Of a DNA stretch of 64,000 bases, positions 20,386 to 32,405 are shown one piece after another. Every line of letters starts with the position of its first letter. The stretch's first letter is position 1. The DNA is taken from positions 458,432-522,431 of the forward strand of contig UESW01005041.1 in the NCBI GenBank assembly GCA_900491605.1, read 5' to 3'. The notes under the pieces were generated by a model that was given only the letters and a program-made list of their open reading frames with translations, searched no databases and had not been told where the DNA came from. The stretch comes from Calamus simplicifolius (Eukaryota; Streptophyta; Magnoliopsida; Arecales; Arecaceae). The position numbers were made by a program, and so were the translations under genes.

Positions 20386-22090
20386 AGGGAAGATGTTGGA
20401 CGTACTCAAAGAGTTGGACAAAATTGGATTGACGAGCCATGCATTTGGGACACGCAAAATAACATCACGTACGTATGACGTTTCAAATAAGGCCGCTCAA
20501 TTTACAGCATGGATTAGTACCAGTGCACATGTTGAAAGGATTCAACTTGAGAGCATGATGATGATCGATAATAAAAACTAAATATATCTTTTATATCGAA
20601 TAAAAAAGTTATAATTTAAGTTTATTTATTACTAATTTTTATTAAACTTTTAGAATTACATAATTTTGATTTATTATCAATTAATAAGATCAATAGATAT
20701 ATTTAGAACGTTAATTCATTTTTAAATAAATATTTTTAATTTTTTGTTACTTTAATTTTTAATTAAAGTGCAGATCAGCTTGATCAATATTCAAAATATC
20801 TTGGTCTCTCTGCCCGTCGTTTGTCCGTGACTGTGCTCAACTTGTGAACCAAAATGAGCCGCATCAAATGTCTCCAATAACTACAAATATTATAATGCAT
20901 CTGTTCATGTGGCATAATAAAAAATCTGTTAATTTTATGTAAATTTCTTTCAACTTATTCTCTGGCAGGTAAAGACAAAACTGCCATTCACTTACTGAAG
21001 AAATTATATGGTTGCCTAACGCTATAGTCTAAACTTTGATTTTTGAAACAAAATCTTTGCCAAGCTGAGTTCAGATGCTTGACCTTAAGATCGTTATTGG
21101 TGTTATTGGGCTATTTGATGCATTATATGATATGGGTTAATGTTAAGTGTTGGCTTTGTGACTACATAGCCCATAATGAGTAGGGCATGCATTGAGTTGG
21201 TTATCATAAAAAAGAATTATTATTCTCACCTTCTAAATATTGCAGCAGATTATTAAACCATAATACTTTTAGATAGAGAAAAGTCTTCTCTCTTGCCATA
21301 CACACAAAACTTTAATAAGATTTTGTAATAAAAAAAAGATATAGATCTCGTGATAAACAAAGATATAATTTATTTTATATTATATATTCATGCATTTCTA
21401 TGATATTAAAATTATTGATTACATTTTGAATTTATGAAATCTAGCTTTTTTTGCTGACACCATTCCACACTTAAAAAGTATATGAGAGGCTAAGTATTCT
21501 TAGTGTAAACATCCACATCAATAGCATGTTCTTCTATTTTAGCACTTGCCTGCAGTGATGTCTTGAGGTTGGATAGGTCCAAATACAACCCTTCATCCAT
21601 TAGTAGACGAATACTTTGATACCACTCCATTCATTTCCCCTTTGCATATACTCCGATTTTATTACATTCCAAGACATATCTCTTGATGGCATTCTATATT
21701 TCTCCCAAAAAGCCCTTGGGAAATCGAAACGCATCGACTTTCTCATTGTAAATAAGAAGATAATACCCTAAAACAATGCCAGCAAGCTCAAGCTACCAAA
21801 GAGCATCCAGTATAATATTATAAATTATAATAAAAGGTTTAAAATTTTGTTGGACATTAACCATTATTTTTATGATGATAAAAGCATAAATATCCATATT
21901 AATATAAAAATATATAATTAAATTTGACTATATTAAAATTTAATCAAGTCTTGAAACTAATCATCTTTTCTATCATTATACCAACATGAATTTCAAAGCT
22001 ATTTCCTTTTTATTTTTTTTATTTTAAAATTTGTAATTTATATAGATATAAGAATGAAAAGAATGATTGAATATGAATTTATCTATTTGA
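20386..22090 (-). repeat. Copy C of the arm repeat unit, with internal deletion
   Basis: It matches arm A 3663-4360 and then, from base ~21093 on, arm A 9002-10000, in the same orientation. The sequence between (arm A ~4360-9002) is missing, including the place where the CACTA sits in arm A. At ~22090 it jumps into the gag end of the Copia that flanks the unit in arm B, skipping the unit/integrase junction. Bases 20263-20385 between the CACTA end and this copy match nothing else noticed here. Confidence 0.85.
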
Positions 22091-22896
22091 ACTTAAATTT
22101 CTTTGGATTGCCTTTCTTCTATTTAACGCCTTCGCCGGAAAACTTGTGTTTCTTCTTCTCTTTTAAGAGGTTGGCCTTAGGCACAGTAGGTTATCCTCCT
22201 GTCTTCTTGTCATGGCTATTATTGTCTTTCTCGATTCTCATATGGACAATTAGATCTTCAAGTTTTATCTCCTTTCGCTTATGCTTTAGGTGGTTCTTGA
22301 AGTCCTTTCATAATGGCGGTAGCTTCTTTATGATGGCAGCTACCTGAAATAACTCACTAAGAGACATTCTCTCTGTATGTATCTCATACAGGATGATCTG
22401 AAGCTCTTGGACTTGCTCCATAACCGTTTTGCGATCGATCATTTTGTAATCTAAAAACCTTTCGATCATAAACTTCTTATGTCCTGCATCCTTTATCCTA
22501 TACTTTTTGTCCAAGGATGCCCATAACTTCTTGGCAGTAGCAATACTGCTATACACATTGTACAAAGTATTATCCAGACCATTGAGGATGTAGTTCTTGC
22601 AAAGAAAGTCTGAATGCTTTCATGCTTTCATCGCAGCAATCACTTGCTTGTTGGTCTCTCTTTCCTTTAGAACTAGTAGATCTTTATTTAGTACACTGAC
22701 TAGATTCAAAGTTGTAAGGTAGAACAGCATCTTCTGTTGCCATCTCTTAAAGTTGATTTCGAAGAACTTCTTTAGTTTCTCGATTTGAACGTGTGCAGTC
22801 ATTATAGCTATCTACAGCAGTACTTTCATGACTCAAAATTATCTTAAGATTGTTGCCGCAGATTGTGGCTACCTAATTGATAAGACTGAGTCTAGA
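22082..22896 (-). pseudogene. Copia gag remnant (copy C), interrupted by the Gypsy element
   Basis: The minus-strand translation gives FEINFKRWQQKMLFYLTTLN (about 22690-22770) and NVYSSIATAKKLWASLDKKY, the N-terminal gag of a Copia element (Ivana/Oryco-like by appearance), then the Lys-rich region before the zinc knuckle. It is the counterpart of 38079-38860 in arm B. Its 5' leader continues at 31892-32405 on the other side of the Gypsy insertion. It lacks protease, integrase and polymerase. Confidence 0.85.
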
Positions 22897-22901
22897 GTTA
22901 C
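22897..22901. other. Target-site duplication GTTAC, left copy
   Basis: Matches GTTAC at 31887-31891 beyond the other LTR. Confidence 0.95.
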
Positions 22902-24827
22902 TGTCACGCCCCATACCCAATGTGGGATCCAGGGGTAGCAACCCGCCGCATGCTTGGCATGCAAGGCATCCTGTAACAGTCCAATTTATTCAAGGAAGGA
23001 TATCACCACTATGTCATTCAGAGTCAAACATTTTAGTACTAGCCATAATTATGAGTTTTTGGCTATATGCCCATCATACATAAATCAATGGGGTTACAAC
23101 AAAATGTTGGATCTTAATTTCCTCTGATAGAAGCTCCAACTACCCCAAATCCCATTCTTCAGTCTGTGGCTCTGAAAAATTGTAAGATTTATATGAGCTT
23201 ACACTCAATAAGTAAGCCTACTATTATATAATCATTTTGTCAAGATATTATCAAACAACATTTTCATGTATAAAACTTTCAATTTCAAATACATTCATCA
23301 TGTTATCAAAACATGTATGCCATCAGCTCAAATAATTTTGGAAGCTTAATTATACAATAAATGCTGAAATATGCAATGTAAACAAACCCACTGTATTCAT
23401 ATTATTATTTTCTTATGTGTTCCACGGCCCTACAACACCCATCTGGTGTATCACTCTTTAATGACCCCTAAGAGGAAGGGTCCTGGTACCAGCGTTATGC
23501 CATATATCATAATCAATCACAACACATCCTCTAGATGTGTGTATTATGCCATATATCAATCACATCAATCGATTTTGCATATTTATAATCCAGTACTTTG
23601 CAAAATATTAGCAGTCACATATAATTATAATAGATACCCAATTGTATACTCATGGTACTATTTATCAATTAAATAACAAAATTCTATTTTTCTCATTTCA
23701 TAAATATGTATATAGCTATAAATCCAAAGATTTATATATTAAATAATTTATGAAATAGAATATTTAGCTTACTTGCAATAAATGGCTTAAATACAAATAA
23801 TGCAATATATTGTATAGCATTTAAATAAAAATTTTCATATTTTAATAAATTATGAAAATTATAATAAATGGCTTACTTACCTCAGTACGCTAATCCCAAA
23901 CTGTAAATCAGCTATGTGGACATCTGGTTACCTACAGCATTAATTTTCACAATTAAATCTCAAAAATTGGAATAATGAAGCATCCCCTAAGGTCTACCCA
24001 GTCTAATCCTGGGCCTAACTTTGGGCTTGAATATCTCCCAATATATAAGCCCAAATGAGGAAATAAAAATATCCCGAGAAACTAGAATCACGCTAAATCG
24101 GACCATATTTTTATTTCTCCATTCTCGGCCCAATATAGGGCCCAAATTACAGCCCGAAAATGGCTCAGAATCGGCCCAACATGGCCCAATTCCCGGACGG
24201 CCCAACGGCCCGCTCCTCTTCTTCTCCCCCGCCTCCTCCCCTGTTTCACCCGAAACAGGGGGAAGCCGTGCCGGCAGCTAGGGCCGCCGTCGGCCAAATT
24301 CTGGGCGCCCGGCCACCATCGCGGCCGCCTCCCTCTCCCTCTCTTTCTCCCTCAATTTCTCTTTCTCTCTCTCATCCGTCTGCGGCTTGGCATCGTGCCG
24401 ATGGCACGACCGGCCACCACGGTCGATCGGACCCTCACCGGATGGTCGCCCGCCGCCGATGAGGGCCGCTGGCCGCCGCCCAGGCCCGGCGAGGCACGGG
24501 CGCTCCGCCGGGCCCGAACCAAGCCATGAACGGCTTGGTTCCGTCTCCTCTCTCTCTCTATTCTCTCTCATCTCTCTCTCTCTTACCTTCGTCAGTAGGG
24601 ATGCTCGTGGAGAAGGAGGGGTGCTCCCTCCCTCCTTATATAGTGCCAAGGGGAGGGTTAGCCCCTCCCCTGCTCGTGTGAAGGGGGCGCGTCGGTGCCC
24701 CCTTTGTTGACTAGCTACGGTGCTCTCTCCGCCGCGGCCGTCAACAATGGCAGAGGAAGGGATGGCACCTCCCTTCCTCCATCAACAATGGCGGATCCTC
24801 ACGTGGTGAGGATCCGGGGGGTTCACA
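22902..24827 (-). repeat. 3' LTR of the Gypsy element (1926 bp)
   Basis: On the plus strand it runs TGTCACGCCCC to GGGTTCACA; as minus strand it reads TGTGAACC...GTGACA. It is about 200 bp shorter than the other LTR because of one internal deletion (the stretch corresponding to about 30405-30645 is missing). A GC-rich segment (24160-24800) holds a likely TATA box on the minus strand (CTATATAA, 24636-24643). Confidence 0.95.
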
Positions 24828-24840
24828 TTCTTCCCTCATA
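24828..24840 (-). other. Polypurine tract of the Gypsy element
   Basis: Minus strand TATGAGGGAAGAA directly abuts the 3' LTR start (TGTGAACC). Confidence 0.75.
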
Positions 24841-24931
24841 AAAATTTTGGCCTCGAAATTGGTGTACTTCATATAACATTTAGAATCCAAAGCGTTGATC
24901 ATATGATTAATCTTCTTTCCATTTACATATG

Positions 24932-27900
24932 CTATGTTACAAACAATTGAGGATATTTTTCTTTAATTTCCTCCTCAAGCTCCCAAGTAGCTTCCCTCTC
25001 AGAATGGTTACTCCACTGAACCCTAACATAGGGAATGCTACGCCGTCTTAAAACTTGATCCTTGCGGTCCACAATATGCACAGGATGCTCCTCATATGTT
25101 AGATCCTTCCTTAACTGCATGGGCTCAAATTCTATCACATGGCTGGGGTCAAAATGTACCTCTCAACATGGATACATGAAATACATTGTGTACCCCAGAG
25201 AGTGCCGGAGGTAATGCCAGGCTATAAGCCACCTCCCCTACTTTGCTCAGAATCTCAAATGGCCCAATGTATCGTGGACTCAGTTTACCTCTAATCCCAA
25301 ATCTCATCACATTTTTGGTTGGTGATATCTTCAAGAAGACATGATCTCAACCTGAAATTCTAGCTCTCTTCTTCTTATATCAGCATAGCTCTTTGTCGGC
25401 TCTGAGCTGTGCGGAGTCGTCCCTTGATCAACTGCACCTTCTCTACTGTCTACCGAATTAGTTCGGGGCCCAACAATCTTCTCTCCCCCACATCATCCCA
25501 ACATAAGGGAGATCTGCATTTTCTACCATACAAGGCCTCAAATGGAGCCATCTGGATACTGGCCTGGTAACTATTATTATAAGCAAATTCTACTAAAGAT
25601 AAGTGGTTGTCCCAAGCACCACCCAAGTCCATCACACAGGCTCGCAACATGTCCTCGAGGGTCTGTATGGTCCTCTCAGACTGCCCATCTGTCTGAGGAT
25701 GAAAGGCTGTGCTGAAGTTCAATTTGGTCCCCAGAGCCCTATGAAGACTCTTCCAGAATTGGGACACAAACCTAGTATCCCGATCTAATACAATAGATAC
25801 GGAATACCATGAAGCCTCATAATTTGCTCAATATACATGATGGCCAATCTCTCACTGGAAATCCCAACTCTGAATGGCAGGAAATGGGCTGACTTCGTCA
25901 ATCTGTCTACAATGACCCATATTGCATCATTGCTCCTAGGGGTCTTAGGCAGACCAGTCACGAAGTCCATAGTGATCTTCTCCATTTCCATTGTGGAATC
26001 ATCAGAGATTGAAGAGGTCCCGCAGGCCTTGATGCTCAGCCTTCACTTGCTGACATACCAAACATTTGGCACATACTGAGCAATCTCTCTTTTCATTCCT
26101 TCCACCAAAAGTTTTCTTTTAGGTCTTGTACATCTTGGTGCCTCCTGGGTGCACTGTATAGGAGAATAGTGGGCCTCCTCAGAATCTCTGCTCTTAGATC
26201 CACCACATTTGGCACACAGAGCCTGCCATCAAATCTCAGGGATCCATCCTCCATTATAGCAAATTCATTTTGAACCCCTGACTTCACAGCTTCTTTAATC
26301 TTTTGCAGGTCCAAGTCTTCTTTCTGGGAGGACTTGATCCTGTCTAACAGAGTTGGTTGGAGTACAAGTGCTGCCATAAGCCCATCGGACCGTTGTACTC
26401 GCAATCCAACCTCCAGCTTCTCAAGATCCCTCTGGATGTGAGGCTGAGAGTGATCATAGAAGCTAACTCGAGAAGGACTTCCTACTCAAGGCATCAGCTA
26501 CCACATTGGCCTTCCCTGGTGATAGTGCAGGTTCAGGTCATAATCTTTTAGTAGCTCCATCCACCTCCTTGCCTCAAGTTTAACTCCTTCTGAGTGAAGA
26601 TGTATTTCAGACTTTTGTGGTCTGTGTACACATCACATGCCTCTCCATATAGATAATGCCGCCAGATCTTTAAGGCAAAAATCACAGCGGCCAACTCCAG
26701 GTCATGAGTAGGATAATTTTGCTCGTATGGCTTTAGCTGTCTGGAGGCATAAGCTATCACCTTCTCATTTTGCATCAGAACACATCCAATCCCTTCCGAG
26801 AAGCATCCGTGTATAGAGTGAATCCTCCAGATCCTGACGGAAGGGTAAGGACGGGGGCTGACACTAGGCGTTGTTTCAGCTCCTGGAAACTTCTCTCACA
26901 CTCCTTGGTCCAGTCAAACTTCGCTTGCTTTTGGGTCAAGCGAGTCAGGGGTAGAGCAATGCGAGAAAAGCCCTCCACGAATCTGCGATAATATCCAGCC
27001 AGCCCCACGAAGCTTCTGACTTCAGATACATTGGAAGGTCGACTCCAGTTTACAATTGCCTCAATCTTCTTTGGGTCCACAGTTATGCCATTTTTAGATA
27101 TTACATGACCCAAGAATGATACTTGGCTCAACCAGAAGTCACACTTCTGCAACTTGGCATAAAGCTTTTTCTCCCGAAGAGTTTGCAGAACAATCTTCAG
27201 GTGGTCCATATGCTCCTCCTGGCTTTTAGAATACACCAGGATGTCATCAATGAACACCACCACAAACTGTCCAAGTATGGCTTAAAGATTCTGTTCATCA
27301 AGTCCATGAATGCTGCCGGGGCATTAGTTAACCCAAACGGCATCACCAAGAACTCGTAGTGGCCATACCTAGTCCTGAATGTTGTCTTAGGCACATCTCC
27401 AGCCTGGACCTTGAGTTGATGGTATCCTGACCGAAGATCAATCTTCGAGAATACCCGAGCTCCTTGGAGTTGATCAAACAGATCATCGATCCTCGGCAAG
27501 GGATACTTGTTCCGCACTGTTACCTTATTGATTTCTCGGTAATCAATGCAGAGCCGAAGACTCCCATCTTTTTTTGACAAATAATACTGGAGCACCCCAA
27601 GGAGAGACACTCGGTCTGATAAATCCCCGGTCTAGGAGCTCCTGCAATTGGTTCTTCAACTCTTTTAGTTCAGCTGGGGCCATACGATAAGGGGCCTTGG
27701 ATATAGGTCCAGTGCCAGGGACCAAATCAATGGTGAACTCCACTTCCGGTCTGGAGGCAATTCGGTCAAATCATCCGGGAAGACGTCAGGAAACTCCATA
27801 GCCACTGGAATATCCTCCAACTTCACCTCTTCCTGCTGAAGGTCCTTGACCACAGCAAGAAACCCTTGGCCACCTTTCTTCAAATATTTGGCAGCCTGTA

Positions 27901-28340
27901 GTGCTGATACAAACACTGAGGCCAGGTGTTCCTGGCTTCCAGTAAAACTGAATTCAGGCTGATTAGGGATTTTGAAGATCACCATTTTCCTGAAACAGTC
28001 TACTAAGCATGATAGGAGGCCAACCAGTCCATCCCAAGGATAACATCAAAGGACTTTAGTGGAAGGACGATTAGATCAGCCTCCAGCTTCTTGTCGCCCA
28101 CGTTGATCTGGCAGGATCTGCATACAGACTCCACCCTCATAACATCTCCATTGGGAATGCAATGAGCAACTCTTGTTCTAGGGAATGGGTGTCAACGATG
28201 CATTATTGGCAAGATAAGCATCAGATATAAATGAATGTGTGGCACCCGATCTACTAAAGTTTGAGCATAAGTGTTGCCTACTTTAATTGTCCCTGATCAC
28301 AAAGTTTAGTTGTCTTAGATGTCATATTGCTTATCCTATT
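24932..28340 (-). pseudogene. Gypsy pol polyprotein, frameshifted (PR-RT-RH-INT-chromodomain)
   Basis: From high to low coordinates: protease around 28010-28330, where the DSGATHSFI motif is split by a 1-base loss at the catalytic codons (28248-28251); reverse transcriptase about 27000-27985, with LCIDYREINKVTVRNKYPLP, FSKIDLRSGYHQLKV and the FIDDILVYS active site; RNase H about 26548-26830, with YTDASRKGLDVF and DVYTDHKSLKYIFTQKELNL; integrase about 25150-26404, with TMDFVTGLPKTPRSNDAIWV and NFSTAFHPQTDGQSERTIQT; and a C-terminal chromodomain-like stretch (24935-25138) with VQWSNHSEREATWELEEEI. Several frame changes (near 27600, 27200, 25780 and 25400) break the polyprotein. In a living element it would reverse-transcribe and integrate the RNA, with the chromodomain steering insertion into heterochromatin. 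Confidence 0.9.
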
Positions 28341-28352
28341 TATCATTCATGA

Positions 28353-29573
28353 TCAATGCATTACATCGCATATGAATAAAATAATCTTAAAGGAGTACTT
28401 AGGTAACAGGTATACCTGCCACAACGGAGTTAGAAGTGGCAGCATCCTATTGGGTGAGGATGAAGACCTTCCCTGGGTCCTCGGCTGCTGCTGCTGGTTC
28501 ATCCCAAGATTTGGAGAAGGCAGCTGATCTCTCCGAAGGGGACAAGTGGCCATCTTGTGATCCACTTTCCCACATATGAAGCAGGCACCTCTCGGCCCAC
28601 GGCACTGCTTGCCCGAGTGGAAGTTTCCGCAGTGAGGGCATCGGGTCTCCTTACCCTTCGGTCCTGAGGGGGGCTGGTATGTATCTTTCTTCTTAGCTTG
28701 CCCTGAAGACTGGCCCGAAGGAGACCCCTTCCTCTTCCTCTTTAGCTCCCACTCCTTCTGGTTCCTATTCATGTCTCTTTCGATCACCAGGGCTTTACTC
28801 ACCACAGCACAATATGTGGAGAGTTCAAATGCATTGACTGCTTGCCTCAGTTTGAGTCGCAGTCCTTCAGTGAACCTGGTGATCTTGGCTCTCTCAGTGG
28901 TCGCTATTTCTGAAGAAAACCGGGCTAGCCTAGTGAACTCGGCTTCGTACTGGGCCACAGAGAGATTCTTCTGCTCCAGCTCCAGAAACTCAGACTCCAT
29001 CTGTCTTTGCACACTACTGGGGAAGTATTTGTTGAAAAAGACCTCCTTGAACTCTCTCCAGGAAACAGCCTGTCCACCCAATCGCTGCTCCATATGCAAC
29101 CACCAATCATATGCCTCCCCTTGAAGGAGGTAGGTGGCAAATCTGATCCGCTCCTCCTCCTGGCTACCATGGGCCATGAAGGCCTTCTCCATCTCCCTCA
29201 TCCATCCCTCAGCATCAGCGGGGTTGGTGGATCTAAAGAAGGGAGCATGGGCTAAGCTCTTAAACTCAACAAAGCTCTGACCTCCTCCTCGCCAGGGTTG
29301 CGGCAGAGCGGGCTGGACTGGTGGTTCAGGTTCGACTCGCAGTTTGCGAGGGGGAGGGACGGGCTGAGCAGACACCACTTGTTGGATCTGCTGCTGCATA
29401 GCCTGCACCATTTCCACAAGGGCCTGAAGTATCTCAGTCTGGCGCTGTTGCTGGCCATTGCCAGCCATATTGATGGAACCAGAGCCTCCAGAAGTTTGCT
29501 GGCCTCCCTGCTGGCTAGAGTCACTAGCCTGGGAACCTCCAACTTGTCGCATACTTCTGGTGTGACGAGGCAT
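28353..29573 (-). CDS. Gypsy gag polyprotein
   Basis: ATG at 29573 opens MPRHTRSMRQVGG. A Gln-rich N-terminus (about residues 15-70) is followed by the retrotransposon gag domain (about residues 110-260; GWMREMEKAF, YDWWLHMEQRLGG, WREFKEVFFNKYFP). A basic linker leads to a CCHC zinc knuckle, CFICGKVDHKMATC, near residue 335, preceded by a CPHCGNFHSGKQC element. The last ~35 residues before the stop look out of frame, so the original gag-pol frame was probably open here. This is the best preserved protein of the element; it would form the particle that packages the RNA. Confidence 0.9.
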   Translation of the reverse strand: MPRHTRSMRQVGGSQASDSSQQGGQQTSGGSGSINMAGNGQQQRQTEILQALVEMVQAMQQQIQQVVSAQPVPPPRKLRVEPEPPVQPALPQPWRGGGQSFVEFKSLAHAPFFRSTNPADAEGWMREMEKAFMAHGSQEEERIRFATYLLQGEAYDWWLHMEQRLGGQAVSWREFKEVFFNKYFPSSVQRQMESEFLELEQKNLSVAQYEAEFTRLARFSSEIATTERAKITRFTEGLRLKLRQAVNAFELSTYCAVVSKALVIERDMNRNQKEWELKRKRKGSPSGQSSGQAKKKDTYQPPSGPKGKETRCPHCGNFHSGKQCRGPRGACFICGKVDHKMATCPLRRDQLPSPNLGMNQQQQPRTQGRSSSSPNRMLPLLTPLWQVYLLPKYSFKIILFICDVMH

Positions 29574-29740
29574 GATTATTCCCTGCCAAGTTTGGTTCCA
29601 ATTAATATCTTTACAAACCCCTAAGTTTTCAAAACATATATATATATATATATATATATCTTCTTAGAGTTGTTACCCTCCCAGTGTCATCCTACTGTTT
29701 GCCTAGTGTCATCCTATGTTTGTTCCTAAGGTCAAACCTA

Positions 29741-29753
29741 GGCTCTGATACCA
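29741..29753 (-). other. Primer-binding site, initiator-Met tRNA type
   Basis: Minus strand TGGTATCAGAGCC, complementary to the 3' end of plant initiator tRNA-Met, lies 6 bases inside the 5' LTR. Confidence 0.9.
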
Positions 29754-29759
29754 CAAAGC

Positions 29760-31886
29760 TGTCATGCCCCAGACCCAATGTGGGATCCAGGGGTGGCAAC
29801 CCGCCGCATGCCTGGCATGCAAGGCGTCCTGTAACAGTCCAATTTATTCAAGGAAGGATATTACCACTATGTCATTCAGAGTCAAACATTTTAGTACAAG
29901 CCATAATATACCCATCATACATAAATCAATGGGGTTACAACAAAATGTTGGATCTTAATTTCCTTTGATAGAAGCTCCAACTACCCCAAATCACATTCTT
30001 CAGTCCTATGGCTCTGAAAAATATTGTAAGATTTATATAAGCTTACACTCAATAAGTAAGCATACTATTATAAATCATTTCGTCAAGATATTATCAAACC
30101 ACATTTTCATGTATAAAACTTCCAATTTCAAATATATTCATCATGTTATCAAAACATGTATGTCATCAGCTCAAATAATTGTGGAAGCTTAATTATACAA
30201 TAAATGCTGAAATATGCAATGTAAACAAACCCACTTTATTCATATTATTATTTTCTTATGTGTCCCACGGCCCAACAACACCCATCTGGTGTATCACTCT
30301 TTAATGTCCCTTAAGAGGAAGGGTCCTGGTACCAGCGTTATGCCATATATCATAATCAATCACAACACATCCTCTAGATGTGTGTGCGTTATGCCATATA
30401 TCAATCACATCACATCCTCTAGATGTGTGTCCTCCACATATCTCCCCTGTGGAGGTGGGTCCCGTATCACTTGGCATTTCATATCATTTCACATCATTTG
30501 AGAACCGTGACGACACATATCATCATCATTTGCATATAGCACATCATGCATCATCATGAGCATAAGCTCCTCATATCATATATACAGTGGTTTATACATT
30601 CATAGCATAAAATACATCAATAGTACCAGTATATTTTGCAAATCCAGAATAATCACATCAATCGATTTTGCACATTTATAATTAGTACTTTGCAAAATAT
30701 TAGCAGTCACATATAATTATAACAGATACCCAATTGTATACTCATGGTACTATTTATCAATTAAATAACAAAATTCTATTTTGCCTCATTTCATAAATAT
30801 GCATATAGCTATAAATCCAAAGATTTATATATTAAATAATTTATAAAATCAGGATAATTAGCTTACTTGCAATAAATGGCTTAAATACAAATAATGCAAT
30901 ATATATCCATATAGCATTTAAATATAAATTTTTTATATTTTAATAAATTATAAAAATTATAATAAATGGCTTACTTACCTCAGTACGCTAATCCCAAACT
31001 ATAAATCAGCTATGTGGACATCTGGTTACCTACAGGATTAATTTTACAATTAAATCTCAAAAATTAGAATAATGAAGCATCCCTTAAGGTCTACCCAGTC
31101 TAATCCTGGGCCCAACTTTGGGCTCCAATATCTCCCAATATATAAGCCCGAATGAAAAAATAAAAATATCCAAGAAACTAGAATCAACGTGAATCGAGCC
31201 ATATTTTTATTTCTCCATTCCTTGCCCAATACAGGGCCCAAATTGCAGCCCAAAAATAGCTCAGAATCGGCCCAATATGGCCCAATTCCTGGATGGCCCA
31301 ACGGCCCGCTCCTCTTCTTCTCCCCCGCCTCCTCCCCTGTTTCACCCGAAACAGGGGGAAGCCGTGCCGGCCGCCACCGCAACCGCCTCCCTCTCCCTCT
31401 CTTTCTCCCTCAATTTCTCTCTTTCTCTCTCTCATCCGTCTGTGGCTTGGCATCGTGCCGGTGGCACGGCCGGCCACCACGACTGGTCGGACCCTCACCG
31501 GACGGTCGCCCGCCGCCGGTGAGGGCCGCTGGCCGCCGCCCAGGCCCGGCAAGGTGATGGGCGCTCCGCCGGGCCCGAACCAAGCCGTGAACCGGCTTGG
31601 TTCCGTCTCCTCTCTCTCTGTTTCTCTCTCATTCTCTCTCTCTTACCTTCGCCGTAGGGATGCTCGTGGAGAAGGAGGGGTGCTCCCCCCCTCCTTATAT
31701 AGTGCCAAGGGGAGGGTTAGCCCCTCCCCTGCTCGTGTGAAGGGGGCGCGTCGGCACCCCCTTTGTTGACTGGCTGCGGCGCCCTCTCCGCCGCGGCCGT
31801 CAACAATGGCGGAGGAAGGGGCGGTGCCTCCCTTCCTCCGTCAACAATGGTGGATCCTCACGTGGTGAGGATCCAGGGGGTTCACA
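29760..31886 (-). repeat. 5' LTR of the Gypsy element (2127 bp)
   Basis: Minus strand TGTGAACC to GCATGACA. It is nearly collinear with 22902-24827 but keeps ~200 bp that the other has lost. A likely promoter TATA box, CTATATAA on the minus strand, is at 31695-31702, followed downstream by a GC-rich leader. Long open frames in the GC-rich part are present in several frames and are not called. Confidence 0.95.
31695..31702 (-). promoter_or_regulatory. TATA box of the Gypsy 5' LTR
   Basis: CTATATAA followed by GGAGG on the minus strand, ~190 bp inside the LTR. The identical motif and context occur in the other LTR at 24636-24643. Confidence 0.6.
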
Positions 31887-31891
31887 GTTAC

Positions 31892-32405
31892 ACTCTATGT
31901 CCTTAAGATAATTTCATCCTGCAAAGGTGCTTACGGCTTGTATGACGATTGTCTCTCAAGATCTAATAGTCTTCTTTTGATGAATGCAGCACGATAATTC
32001 ATCAAAAAATTTGAACCAAGAATGCTTCTCTCTTTTCTATGCACTATAGCTATACTTTCCTTAGGAGAGTATGCAAATGCCTAAAAGAGAAAAGGAATTT
32101 AGGATTGATTGGATTAAATGAAATGCAAAGGTCTAAGGTCCTATTTATAGCCTTTAGGTGTCTTTTGGAGGCATCTTTACATGTTTAATTGATTTGAATT
32201 AAATTGATCAGATTTGATCAACTACCAGCCCTTGATACATCTTTTCACATCGTGATATGATGATCAATCGATCAGATAAGCCAATCCACATCCCGATATA
32301 TCATTTCACCATAATGATCTGATGATCACATGATCCAATAGGTGGTTGCATGGCCTTGATATGCCGTTTCAAGATCGGAATGATGTCTTATCTCCAACGG
32401 TCAGA
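31892..32405 (-). mobile_element. Copia 5' leader/LTR remnant of copy C
   Basis: It continues the Copia sequence interrupted by the Gypsy element and matches about 37500-38050 of arm B in reverse orientation (for example GGAGATAAGACATCATTCC). The match stops near 32405, so the outer part of the Copia LTR is gone. Confidence 0.8.

Larger units (their letters stand above)
22902..31886 (-). mobile_element. Tekay/Del-like Gypsy retrotransposon, 8985 bp, TSD GTTAC
   Basis: Both LTRs, primer-binding site, polypurine tract and gag-PR-RT-RH-INT-chromodomain are present in order on the minus strand. GTTAC at 22897-22901 and 31887-31891 is a perfect 5-bp target duplication. Joining the flanks restores the Copia leader sequence seen at 37990-38050, which proves the insertion. 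Frameshifts in protease, RT and integrase indicate it is no longer autonomous. INT-before-chromodomain order and the gag type suit the Tekay (Del) chromoviruses. Confidence 0.97.

Noticed and set aside
24088..24710. GC-rich open frames in the Gypsy LTR (also 31050-31769)
   Set aside because: They overlap in many frames, lie in the LTR promoter/leader region, and are not conserved in frame between the two LTRs.
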